Source of the DNA: Alkalinema sp. CACIAM 70d
GTDB lineage: Bacteria > Cyanobacteriota > Cyanobacteriia > Leptolyngbyales > Leptolyngbyaceae
NCBI GenBank assembly: GCA_002148405.1
Contig: MUGG01000218.1
Location: 248,001 to 312,000, forward strand
Direction of reading: 5' to 3'
DNA length: 64,000 nucleotides
In this document: piece after piece, positions 45,430 to 53,516 of the stretch
How positions within the stretch are numbered: position 1 is the first letter of the stretch
Layout of the letters: each line of letters opens with the position of its first letter
Program-made: the position numbers and the translations under genes
The notes under the pieces: generated by a model
The model's input: the letters and a program-made list of their open reading frames with translations, nothing else
Told to the model about the DNA's origin: nothing
The model's database searches: none

Positions 45430-45834
45430 TTACACTCGGTTGGCTTCATCCAAATAGAAGGGATAGACAAAATTAGTGCGGGTGTTGGTGGTGCGAATGG
45501 TATAGTCCAGGCGGATTTCGATTAATCCTTCGCGATCGGGAGCCGTTTCAAACGTGACCTTGTTAAGGGTGATGCGCGATTCAAAAAACAAAATGGCGGT
45601 TTCGATCTCCCGCTTTAGATAGGTCGCAAACGATGTGGACAGCGGTTCAAACAGTAGTGCATCTCGTTTCCAGCCAAATCCAGGGCGCATCACTCGTTCT
45701 CCTAACTCCGTTGAAAGCAGGATATTTAGGCTTTGGCGAATATCTTCTTCAGCCTCCGCCATCCGGACACTCCGCCCTTGGTGTTCAAAGACCAGGGGAA
45801 AATTCCACCCTTTGCCCAACAACTGTTCATTCAT
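45430..45834 (-). CDS. gp25-like baseplate wedge protein (Afp9-like)
   Basis: 134 residues from the ATG at 45834. It has the gp25 pattern: GWNFPLVF near the start, EAEEDIRQSLNILLSTELGERVMRPGFG, FEPLSTSFATYLKREIETAI and IRLDYTIRTTNTRTNFVYPFYL. In T4 phage and eCIS this lysozyme-like fold connects sheath and baseplate. A longer frame from 45852 would start at TTG and overlap the PAAR stop. Confidence 0.93.
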   Translation of the reverse strand: MNEQLLGKGWNFPLVFEHQGRSVRMAEAEEDIRQSLNILLSTELGERVMRPGFGWKRDALLFEPLSTSFATYLKREIETAILFFESRITLNKVTFETAPDREGLIEIRLDYTIRTTNTRTNFVYPFYLDEANRV

Positions 45835-45841
45835 GGCTGCA

Positions 45842-46132
45842 TCACCCCCCAATCATCACCGTTGGACAACCGACGACAATACTGCCCCCATGGGCCGTGT
45901 TGTCGCCCAATCTGGCGGCGGGCATTCCCCCAATCAGCACCGTGGCACTGCCCAGAATCACCGTATCGGGAGGACCACTACAAGTCAGCATGTCACCCAC
46001 ACGTAAGGCGGGCATTCCCCCAATCAACACTGTGGGTTGACCAGGCGGCAAGGCAGGGCCTCCGACATGGGGCACAACCCCGGTCACCATCGGACAGACA
46101 TGCATATCGCCAACACGGGCAGCTGGGGGCAT
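45842..46132 (-). CDS. PAAR-type spike tip protein (Afp10-like)
   Basis: 96 residues, starting MPPAARVGDMHVCPM and built of repeated hairpins (GQPTVLIGGMPALRVGDM, GSATVLIGGMPAARLGD, GCPTVMIGG) that form the sharp cone on the VgrG-like trimer. The metal-binding His/Cys set (DMHVCP, LTCSG, NTAHGG) is present. It is 14 bases downstream of the spike gene. Confidence 0.95.
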   Translation of the reverse strand: MPPAARVGDMHVCPMVTGVVPHVGGPALPPGQPTVLIGGMPALRVGDMLTCSGPPDTVILGSATVLIGGMPAARLGDNTAHGGSIVVGCPTVMIGG

Positions 46133-46146
46133 GGTTCAATTCCTCC

Positions 46147-47886
46147 TTAGTTAATTTGCACCAGTGAACCCTTGACGGTCATGGTGCCGCTACTGGTCAC
46201 TTCCGCAGAGGCTGTGCCCGCCGCTTTGAGACCGACCGAGGCTTTTAATTCGGTATTCATACCCTCACCTTTCAGATCTGTCTTGGCGATGAGTTTCAGT
46301 TCTTTGGCACTGGAAAGTTCAATACCGTCCTGATTCATTGTCAGTTTGTTGCCATTCTGGTCTTCCAGCACAATGCCACTGTCGGCATCGCTCAGGGTCA
46401 GGGTATTACCGCCCGGAGTCACCAGAGACACGACCTTCTGGTCATCATCGAACAGCAAAGCGATGCCACTACGAGATACATAGGTTTTTTGGTGATTGTC
46501 TTCTGTTGCCTCTAACGGCGGTGCTTTAGCACTGCTATGGAGCATCCCTAACACGACAGGCTGAGCTGGATCACTATGGAAAAAGCCCAACACCACTTCG
46601 TCGTCCACTTCGGGTCGGAAAAAGGTACCTCGATCGCCCCCCGCATCCAACGTGGCAACCCGTGCCCACACCCCTTGTTCATCCATGCCTGCCAGCGGAA
46701 TTTTGACGCGGATGCGGTGCTCACCAGCGGGATCGCTGGCCAGTTGGGTAACCACGCCTACTTGCAGACCACAGACCGCAGGCACCAGTCCCGCTGCTGG
46801 CAAATGATTGACTTCAAATTGGTCGGACTGGGTACGACGAGGCAGACCAAATTCTGCGTCGGTGATCCAATTGTTGTTGCTGAATTCGTGACGTACTCCA
46901 CTGACATATACTTTGCCATTGAAGCGCTTACTTAAGCTGGAGAGTTGCAAGACATGACCGGGTTGAATATTCGGAAACCCTTGAAAGCGGGCACAGCCCT
47001 GGGAGACAGCTAAACGGGCTCGTAACATGGCACCATCCGCCCACGCCTGGAGGGCATCCGTCGCGATGCTCCCCCCGTGCCAGAGTAAGTCTTCATGGCG
47101 ATCGGTGGCCTTAATGAGATCGTCCACCGTCAGGTTTCCATTGCCTACCCAAGCGGGGGCACTGGCTTCGGCTTCTTGCAAAGACTGTTGGGCTGGATCC
47201 CAAGCTAGAGACCGGATAGCACCGCTTTGAGAACGAGCATCCAATTCAGCATCTAATTCCAGTAAGGTTGCGCCATAGGTAATGTCAGCATCGGGTTCCT
47301 CATCCAGGTTTGGCTTCACACTGTGCACTGTTTTATCTTGCACCACCACCACCTGCCCATTGGCTTCCAGTCGATTGAGCAGAAAATCCCAATCACTAGC
47401 CTGATATTGCAGTAATTGCGGATGGGTAACCTCAGTGGCGGTAATGTCGGCAGTGAGGCTATATTCCCCCAGCAAGGTCTCGGCGACATCACTATCCTTC
47501 ACCTCTTCAAAGTAGCGATTGTGGCGGCTTAGCGTCATTTTGAAGGCAGGGTCGCGACATTCCACCTCTAACCAGGAATTGTTGCGGCGCACCACAAGAC
47601 GTTGACACAGCACAATGCCGGTAAAGATGGGCTTGGTCTCGCCGTGATAGCCTGCATGAATCGTTAACTCGTTACCTGGAACGAAATAGTCACCCGTGCT
47701 TTGGGCAAAGTCTCCTAAGGCTGGATCACCATCGGTAATCTGAAGGCGAGCGTAGGGAATGCGGTTGACCTGTCTTACCACGATCACTCCCAAGATCGCC
47801 ACGGTGCGCGGCAGTTCATTGCCGTTGACCTCAATGGTGAGGCTGACGACATCGGTGCTGCGTTCTAGAGGTAACAGTCGGCTCAT
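46147..47886 (-). CDS. VgrG-like spike/hub protein (Afp8-like)
   Basis: 579 residues. The gp27-like N-terminal half contains GNELTIHAGYHGETKPIFTGIV and DWDFLLNRLEANGQVVVVQD. The gp5-like OB-fold follows (about 380-450; DPAGEHRIRVKIP and GTFFRPEVDDEVVLGFFHSDP), then a C-terminal beta-helix (GNTLTLSDADSGIVLEDQNG, KLTMNQDGIELSSAKELKL). There is no extra effector domain at the end. Its start overlaps the LysM gene stop by four bases (ATGA), indicating coupled translation. Confidence 0.95.
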   Translation of the reverse strand: MSRLLPLERSTDVVSLTIEVNGNELPRTVAILGVIVVRQVNRIPYARLQITDGDPALGDFAQSTGDYFVPGNELTIHAGYHGETKPIFTGIVLCQRLVVRRNNSWLEVECRDPAFKMTLSRHNRYFEEVKDSDVAETLLGEYSLTADITATEVTHPQLLQYQASDWDFLLNRLEANGQVVVVQDKTVHSVKPNLDEEPDADITYGATLLELDAELDARSQSGAIRSLAWDPAQQSLQEAEASAPAWVGNGNLTVDDLIKATDRHEDLLWHGGSIATDALQAWADGAMLRARLAVSQGCARFQGFPNIQPGHVLQLSSLSKRFNGKVYVSGVRHEFSNNNWITDAEFGLPRRTQSDQFEVNHLPAAGLVPAVCGLQVGVVTQLASDPAGEHRIRVKIPLAGMDEQGVWARVATLDAGGDRGTFFRPEVDDEVVLGFFHSDPAQPVVLGMLHSSAKAPPLEATEDNHQKTYVSRSGIALLFDDDQKVVSLVTPGGNTLTLSDADSGIVLEDQNGNKLTMNQDGIELSSAKELKLIAKTDLKGEGMNTELKASVGLKAAGTASAEVTSSGTMTVKGSLVQIN

Positions 47887-48650
47887 GGCTTCACCGCCTT
47901 GTCCACAGGGGGAAACGCAATTTGTGTGCCTGTACGGAGGCGGCGAAAGTTGACCAGTTTATTGACCCGTGCCACTTCTAGATAGAGGTCGGGTTTGCCA
48001 TAAATGTGATCAGTCATGAGCGGCAGAGTATCCCCAGCGTGGACTTCGCGGAGATGGGTTAAATCCGGCGAGGTGGCATTGTCCTTCTGCTCCCGTTCTG
48101 CATCGGAGGAGGATTCACTGAAACTACAAGAGGCAATAGCTCGTAAGGGGGTACCGTCAGGTTTGAACAGCGTAAAGCGATAGTTAATTGAAGCGAGGAC
48201 ACAGGGAAAGACTAAATATCCCCAGATCAACAGTAGCTCGCGAGGGCGATGGATCTTGCCGTCAAACTTGTATACCAAGTTATTAAATTTATCGATTTCA
48301 TCTTTGACTTTAAATTCGGTGCTGCCAGACAAGGCTGATGCAATTGCCCCGATTAACGGAATATCACCAAGTTCTGAAGGAGGTGGAACCACTCCCGTAC
48401 CATCAAACAAGAACTCAAACTGTAAGGTTGTAGGCAGACTCTTGTCATACTTCGCTTCGCCACCAGAAAACCCCTGACCCTGTTGATATTTATATTCCAA
48501 TAAATGATTCAGGGTATAACTGTTGGGGTTAACTTGGACGACATAGGTGTCTTTAGGATCATCTGAGACCTTGGGGGGATCCTTAGGGTTACTCCGAGGC
48601 TTAAAGGCACGAATGGTCATTTTTTCAAGTTTGCCTTGATCAAATAACAT
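47883..48650 (-). CDS. LysM-domain tail adaptor (Afp7-like, gp53-type)
   Basis: 255 residues. The N-terminal part (YVVQVNPNSYTLNHLLEYKYQQG and LPTTLQFEFLFDGTGVVP) matches the phage gp53-like adaptor that links the tube to the spike base. The C-terminal 50 residues form a LysM-like module (VHAGDTLPLMTDHIYGKPDLYLEVARVNKL and LRTGTQIAFPP). In eCIS this is a structural element and not evidence for peptidoglycan binding. It starts three bases after the DUF5908 stop. Confidence 0.93.
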   Translation of the reverse strand: MLFDQGKLEKMTIRAFKPRSNPKDPPKVSDDPKDTYVVQVNPNSYTLNHLLEYKYQQGQGFSGGEAKYDKSLPTTLQFEFLFDGTGVVPPPSELGDIPLIGAIASALSGSTEFKVKDEIDKFNNLVYKFDGKIHRPRELLLIWGYLVFPCVLASINYRFTLFKPDGTPLRAIASCSFSESSSDAEREQKDNATSPDLTHLREVHAGDTLPLMTDHIYGKPDLYLEVARVNKLVNFRRLRTGTQIAFPPVDKAVKP

Positions 48651-48652
48651 GG

Positions 48653-48826
48653 CTAGCGCTCCCGTTTATCTTCAAGGATTCGCAACACTTCCTGAACACA
48701 AGCTCGAATGAGATCTTCTTGCTGGCGATCGTTAGTCGAACCTGACACAGCACCGTTTGTGGTGGAACGGTGATCATCGGGTTCAATGTGTGCCCGTATG
48801 ACTAATTCACGAATTTCAATCGGCAT
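48653..48826 (-). CDS. Small DUF5908-type eCIS protein
   Basis: 57 residues, beginning MPIEIRELVIRAHIEPDD and ending VQEVLRILEDKRER. DUF5908 proteins of this size and opening sit between tube and LysM genes in many eCIS clusters (Afp6 position); the function is not established. The ATG at 48826 is preceded by AGGTGAT. The gene lies within the first unit of a 116-base tandem duplication, so its first 13 codons are also repeated upstream. Confidence 0.85.
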   Translation of the reverse strand: MPIEIRELVIRAHIEPDDHRSTTNGAVSGSTNDRQQEDLIRACVQEVLRILEDKRER

Positions 48827-49019
48827 GGGATCACCTAGAAACTAATACTGACACTAGCCGTTAAGCTGGCGGTGGCATCCAGGGCAAGACTAGCGGGGTC
48901 GTAGTGTGCCCGTATGACTAATTCACGAATTTCAATCGGCATGGGATCACCTAGAAACTAATACTGACACTAGCCGTTAAGCTGGCGGTGGCATCCAGGG
49001 CAAGACTAGCGGGGTCGTA
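48788..49019. repeat. Perfect 116-base tandem duplication
   Basis: 48788-48903 and 48904-49019 are base-identical by eye. The unit joins the last 70 or so bases of the upstream tube gene, the spacer and the first 13 codons of the DUF5908 gene. Both genes remain intact because the break falls between them. Perfect identity means either very recent slippage or an assembly artefact. Confidence 0.95.
48835..48942 (-). pseudogene. Chimeric 35-codon frame made by the tandem duplication
   Basis: The duplicated DUF5908 start (ATG at 48942, with the same AGGTGAT upstream) reads MPIEIRELVIRAH and then runs in frame into the tube-protein tail, YDPASLALDATASLTASVS, to its stop. It could be translated since it keeps the ribosome site, but it is an accident of the duplication and not a conserved gene. 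Confidence 0.7.
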
Positions 49020-49454
49020 ATACTTAAAGTATTGATAGTTGAGTGCAAACGTCTCCACGACAATTTCGTTACTCATGGCGTTAAAACCACTAATCTCTAA
49101 CCGTTTGGGAATGGCATTGATCACATACCAGTTGTAGAGCGGTAAATGATCCTCATTCAGCAGCGAAATCATCAGATTCGTTGGCTTAAACTCAAAGTGT
49201 TCCAGAGCTTTCCGCGCCCAGTGGAGCACGCCGGAGCCAAGGAACTTACCGCGTTTCAGCACCAGTTCATTGAACTGCAACTTTTGCGGGAGTTGATGGG
49301 AAAACCGATTTTCTCCCCCTTCTGGCCAGGGTTCAAATTCTGTGCTGACCGTTAGGCCACTCACCTCCTGAAACTGAATGTCGTTGGGAAACTGTGGAAA
49401 TAGCTCAAACACCACTAAGAAATGAAACCCAGGTTGGGGATAGTCAAAAGCCAT
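48951..49454 (-). CDS. eCIS inner tube protein 2 (gp19-like, Afp5-type)
   Basis: 167 residues. gp19-type tube features: FHFLVVFELFPQFPNDIQFQEVSGL at the start, LVLKRGKFLGSGVLHWA, and IVVETFALNYQYFKYY near the end. In Afp the second tube-like protein forms the first ring above the spike; that assignment is by position and fold. Five bases separate it from the main tube gene. Its 3' end is duplicated downstream. Confidence 0.92.
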   Translation of the reverse strand: MAFDYPQPGFHFLVVFELFPQFPNDIQFQEVSGLTVSTEFEPWPEGGENRFSHQLPQKLQFNELVLKRGKFLGSGVLHWARKALEHFEFKPTNLMISLLNEDHLPLYNWYVINAIPKRLEISGFNAMSNEIVVETFALNYQYFKYYDPASLALDATASLTASVSISF

Positions 49455-49459
49455 AGATC

Positions 49460-49891
49460 TTAACCGTTCTCCATCGTTAATCCTTCATGGGCCAGCACCA
49501 ACGTTTCAATCGCTACATCATTGCCAGTGGAATTGAGATCCGTAGATGTAACCTTGAGTGGCCAGGCACGTTTAACTTTCCAGACCACCACGGGTTCGTG
49601 GCCTTCATTCAACAGGCTAATGGTGATATCGCGACGCTCAATGGTATTTAGCGCCACGGTATTCCACCAGTTGTAGAACTCATTGTCTCCGGCAAAAATA
49701 CCTCGCTTTAACGTCAGATCACCATAAGTTTGCATCCCAGGAAACTTGGTTTTGGTGTATTCAGGGCTAGCACCGCCTCGATATTCCAACTTCTCAGTAG
49801 TTACTTCTAAGCCCGTAACCTCCGTAAAGTTAATATTGGTGCCACCCCACTGCACTTGAAAATGAAACTTGGGCATTGGATAGTCAGGCAT
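49460..49891 (-). CDS. eCIS main inner tube protein (Afp1-like)
   Basis: 143 residues, the standard length. It has MPKFHFQVQWGG, FTEVTGLEVTTEKLEYRGG, LTLKRGIFAGDNEFYNWW and VAIETLVLAHEGL, all hallmarks of gp19/Hcp-like tube subunits that stack into the hollow tube inside the sheath. It follows the sheath gene with a 56-base gap. Confidence 0.95.
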   Translation of the reverse strand: MPDYPMPKFHFQVQWGGTNINFTEVTGLEVTTEKLEYRGGASPEYTKTKFPGMQTYGDLTLKRGIFAGDNEFYNWWNTVALNTIERRDITISLLNEGHEPVVVWKVKRAWPLKVTSTDLNSTGNDVAIETLVLAHEGLTMENG

Positions 49892-49947
49892 GGTTGAACC
49901 TCACTGGTACTGGACTAATAGACACAAATTCAAACTCCGCCACAAAC

Positions 49948-52032
49948 TTATGAAACCTGCATTTTGTGGGCAAATTTCAAGATGATGAATTCCGCCGGTC
50001 GCACCACTGCCATGCCAATCTCAACAATCATGCGACCTTCTAAAATATCTTGAGCCGTCATCGTTTCCCCCAGCCCAACTTTGACATAAAAGGCCTGTTC
50101 AGGCTTTGCCCCCGCGAGGGCACCAGCCCGCCACTGGATAGTTAAAAAGTTTTCGATCATCGCCCGCACTCGTACCCAGGTGTTGGCATCGTTAGGCTCA
50201 AACACAAAGGGTTCAGTCGCTTTTTTAATCGACTCCTCCGCCATGTTGAAGAACCGCCTGACGGGCACATACCGCCATTCGTTGTCGTTACCTGCCAGGG
50301 TTCTGGCTCCCCACACCAGGGTGCCTTTACCGGTAAAGGCGCGAATGGCATTGATGCTCTTGCCTGTGGTATGCACGTTGAGATCTTCCTGTCCGGCATC
50401 ATTAATTTTGACTGCTGGCCCCACCACATCGGCCAGTGAGACATTGGCTGGGGCTTTCCATACACCGCGCGTCCGATCGACGGCAGCATACACCCCGGCA
50501 ATTGCCCCACTGACGGGCAGTAAACTCATAGTTCGCTTGACTTGCTCGACCACATCCCGAATCACCGAATGCTGGGTCAATAACCGCTGTTCTGCTTCAT
50601 TGGCTAGAAACTCTGCTGCGTCAAACACCGACAGAATAGCAGCCGCTAAGGTGTTGAAAGGAGTCTGTAAGGCAGCCGCAGCGTTAAGCGCCCTTGCGCG
50701 CAGATTTTCCGGGAATGAATCAGAATTGGCAGTAATGGCAGTGACATTAGTATTTGGAGCGATCCAGACTGTGTTGTTTAAGGCAGCATAATCGCTTTCT
50801 ACCCCACCTACGACGCGACCGGTTGCCACTAAATCCATGATCCTCGGGTTTTTCTCGAGGGCGACGAGTGAAACAATAGCCCCAATCAAGCGGGTATCTT
50901 TAGACAGGTTACTGACTGCTTGCTTTAGCTCTTTAGACTGTCTAAAGTTACTGACTGCTTGCTTTAGCTCTTCCGGCCACATTGGCGGTAAGGTTGTAGC
51001 ACTGAGGGCTGGAAAGGCTAGCGCGATCGCTCGCGGCAATAACAAAAGATTGCCGAATTGCTGGCGAATTGTGGCATCGTCTGCGGTTGCTAGTGTTTGA
51101 CGCAGTAACGCCAACAAATCTGCGAAGTGCTTGATTAAGTCGGGAAAGTTGTTTCGGTTTAGCGTCAGCCAGGGTGGATTTCCCATGAGGTAGATAACGA
51201 CGTCGATCACCGTTTTGACATTCGCGTCAGCATTCCGAGTAGCATTCATCAGAGTCTGACTGTCATCCGGTTTATCCGTCCACCTATTGAGGATCGTGTC
51301 GGTGATCGGGGCCGGGGGATCTTCGGTGTTTACAAACCGTAGGTTCCGCAAATGAACCGTGGGACGGTAAATGGTCTGCACCCAGGGATAATAAGCTGCA
51401 CCGTATTTGAGATTCTGTTGACCCACATTGTCACGAAAATCCTGCACTGGTTGGCTACCCTGCTGCAAGTCCATAATCACAAAACGGTCTTGTAGCTTCT
51501 CACATTGTTCCAATGCGTCATCTCGCAGGGATTTCAGTTCGGAGGAAGAGAGTGAAACGCCATCGGGAAAGAGCAACAAGGTCGGTTCGTCAAAACGTGC
51601 CAGTCGGGACAAACCACCCCTCAACCCGGCAGGAGTTGCTATATCTCCAAGGGCTGGTGCTTCAGGATAAAAACCAACAGAGACGATGTAGCAGGAACCG
51701 CCACCGTTGGCATAAAAATGGCGCAAACAATTGTATAGATAATAGCGACGCTCCTGATCAGAGGCATTTCTGGGAGCAATCGCTGTTACCTGTTTGGTGG
51801 TAGTGTTGAGCGTTACCCTATAAGTATTAGGGACAAAGTCGCCGCCGAAATAGGTTTCAAACTCTAACAAAGACTTAATGCGCGTGGGTACCATTTTTAA
51901 GGATTTACCCCCAGCATCTATAGCCTTTTCGGTATAACCGATAAATGCTGGAATGGCGGTTTCTACCGGAACAACCGATGGTGGAAACGTGGTAATTTCC
52001 TCAACATAGACCCCAGGTGTTTTGTATGCCAT
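49948..52032 (-). CDS. Sheath protein with a large inserted domain
   Basis: 694 residues. Both ends match the shorter sheath gene closely: YKTPGVYVEEITTFPPSVVPVETAIPAFIGYTEK at the front, VHTTGKSINAIRAF, GTLVWGARTLAGNDNEWRYV and EGRMIVEIGMAVVRPAEFIIL at the back. Between about residues 245 and 490 it carries an extra segment of about 210 residues, largely helical (DLIKHFADLLALLRQTL, FNTLAAAILSVFDAAEFLA), absent from the paralogue. Sheath inserts usually point outward, so this likely decorates the particle surface. A 39-base internal duplication repeats KQAVSN within it. Confidence 0.93.
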   Translation of the reverse strand: MAYKTPGVYVEEITTFPPSVVPVETAIPAFIGYTEKAIDAGGKSLKMVPTRIKSLLEFETYFGGDFVPNTYRVTLNTTTKQVTAIAPRNASDQERRYYLYNCLRHFYANGGGSCYIVSVGFYPEAPALGDIATPAGLRGGLSRLARFDEPTLLLFPDGVSLSSSELKSLRDDALEQCEKLQDRFVIMDLQQGSQPVQDFRDNVGQQNLKYGAAYYPWVQTIYRPTVHLRNLRFVNTEDPPAPITDTILNRWTDKPDDSQTLMNATRNADANVKTVIDVVIYLMGNPPWLTLNRNNFPDLIKHFADLLALLRQTLATADDATIRQQFGNLLLLPRAIALAFPALSATTLPPMWPEELKQAVSNFRQSKELKQAVSNLSKDTRLIGAIVSLVALEKNPRIMDLVATGRVVGGVESDYAALNNTVWIAPNTNVTAITANSDSFPENLRARALNAAAALQTPFNTLAAAILSVFDAAEFLANEAEQRLLTQHSVIRDVVEQVKRTMSLLPVSGAIAGVYAAVDRTRGVWKAPANVSLADVVGPAVKINDAGQEDLNVHTTGKSINAIRAFTGKGTLVWGARTLAGNDNEWRYVPVRRFFNMAEESIKKATEPFVFEPNDANTWVRVRAMIENFLTIQWRAGALAGAKPEQAFYVKVGLGETMTAQDILEGRMIVEIGMAVVRPAEFIILKFAHKMQVS
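50908..50972. repeat. Short internal duplication in the sheath insert
   Basis: A 26-mer block beginning GTTACTGACTGCTTGC occurs at 50908-50933 and 50947-50972 (39-base period), giving the repeated ELKQAVSN in the protein. The frame is kept. Confidence 0.85.
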
Positions 52033-52098
52033 AGCTATTTCTCACAATCATGTTGGATGAAGTAATTGGGTCTTGGGAACAGGGCGAAAGGATGGCGG

Positions 52099-53508
52099 TT
52101 AAGATTCCTGCATCTTGTGGGAGAACCTCAGCAGGATGAATTCCGCCGGACGCACCGCTGCCATGCCAATTTCCACATTCATGCGGCCTTCCAGAATGTC
52201 TTGGGCAGTCATGGTGGTGCCCAAGCCCACATGAACATAAAAGGCATCTTCGGGTTTGGCTCCGGTTAATGCCCCGGCCCGCCACTGCAAGATCAAAAAG
52301 TTTTCAATCATGGCCTTGACCTTGACCCAGGTATTGGCATCATTCGGTTCAAACACAAAGGGTTCGGTGGCTTTTTTGACCGACTCTTCCACCATGTTGA
52401 AAAACCGCCGCACCGCAACATAGCGCCACTCATTATCGTTACCCGCTAAAGTGCGCGCGCCCCAGACTAAAAATCCTTTGCCACTGAAATAACGTAGGGC
52501 GTTGATGGATTTACCGGTGGTATGCACGTTCATGTCGTTGTTCATGTCCTGATCGATATCGACTGTGAGCGATCGCACCGAATTCAAACTCTCGTTGGCG
52601 GGGGATTTCCATACCCCACGGGTTCTGTCCACAGTGGCATAAATCCCAGCCACAGCGGCGGCGGGTGGCAAAATCACTGTGTAGCGATCGAGCACCTTAC
52701 GAACTTTTGCATAAATATTGGGGGCAGTATTTTTTAGGGCTTCTAAGCTCGAATCAGACGCATTCAATTGAGCTATAGTGATCGTCTTTTCGTCCCAGTT
52801 CCACGGCAATGTCGTGTGGATATAGGGATGATAGACCGATCCATATTTGAGATTGCGGGTGCCGATGCCGTTGCGGAATGCATCGATCCCGTTGCCAGAT
52901 TTGGCACCATCCCAGAGGTCACAAATTAAGAAGCGATCGCCCAACGTCGCACATTGATTTAAAGCTTGAATCAATACGCTATGGTAACTAGCGCGAGTCG
53001 CATCATCAGCAGCAGGGCTTGGGGACACCATACCGCTGAGGTCGGGAAAGACGATCAGGGTGGGTTCATCTTCCTTTGCCACAGCCCCCAACCCAGCCAA
53101 GTGCGCGCTGACCATATCGGATGTTCCCCCCTTGGTCAGGTCATAATCGCCCATGGAAATGATGTAACATTTGCCGCCACCGTTGTCATAGAAGTGGCGT
53201 AGGGCGTAGGCCATGCGGAAGCGAGCTTCGGCCCCTCCATTGGGATCGGCAATCCCCTCAAGGACATTGCCTTCAGTATCAACCGAAACAGTAAGGTTTC
53301 CAATTTTGGGCGCTGCACCAAAAATCTGCTCAAACTCTAAGAACGAATCGATCGCAACCGGATGGTTTGTTAAATCCTGCCCTTGATAACGAGTCTTTTC
53401 GGTATAGCCAATAAATGCTGGAATCGCCGTTTCCACTGGTACCACTGAAGGTGGAAACTTGGCAATTTCCTCAATATAGACTCCGGGAGTTTTGAAATTG
53501 GTAACCAT
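52099..53508 (-). CDS. Sheath protein, standard size
   Basis: 469 residues, typical of Afp2/3/4 sheath subunits. N-terminal handshake region FKTPGVYIEEIAKFPPSVVPVETAIPAFIGYTEK, catalytic-like motifs absent as expected, conserved FYDNGGGKCYIISMGDYD, and C-terminal interlocking segment EGRMNVEIGMAAVRPAEFILLRFSHKM. It is probably the first sheath gene transcribed and, by comparison with other eCIS, may form most of the sheath. It shares extended near-identity with the longer paralogue downstream. Confidence 0.95.
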   Translation of the reverse strand: MVTNFKTPGVYIEEIAKFPPSVVPVETAIPAFIGYTEKTRYQGQDLTNHPVAIDSFLEFEQIFGAAPKIGNLTVSVDTEGNVLEGIADPNGGAEARFRMAYALRHFYDNGGGKCYIISMGDYDLTKGGTSDMVSAHLAGLGAVAKEDEPTLIVFPDLSGMVSPSPAADDATRASYHSVLIQALNQCATLGDRFLICDLWDGAKSGNGIDAFRNGIGTRNLKYGSVYHPYIHTTLPWNWDEKTITIAQLNASDSSLEALKNTAPNIYAKVRKVLDRYTVILPPAAAVAGIYATVDRTRGVWKSPANESLNSVRSLTVDIDQDMNNDMNVHTTGKSINALRYFSGKGFLVWGARTLAGNDNEWRYVAVRRFFNMVEESVKKATEPFVFEPNDANTWVKVKAMIENFLILQWRAGALTGAKPEDAFYVHVGLGTTMTAQDILEGRMNVEIGMAAVRPAEFILLRFSHKMQES

Positions 53509-53516
53509 GGCATCTC

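Noticed and set aside
50180..50791. 203-codon plus-strand frame inside the larger sheath gene
   Set aside because: Antisense shadow; the sheath protein is unmistakable on the other strand.
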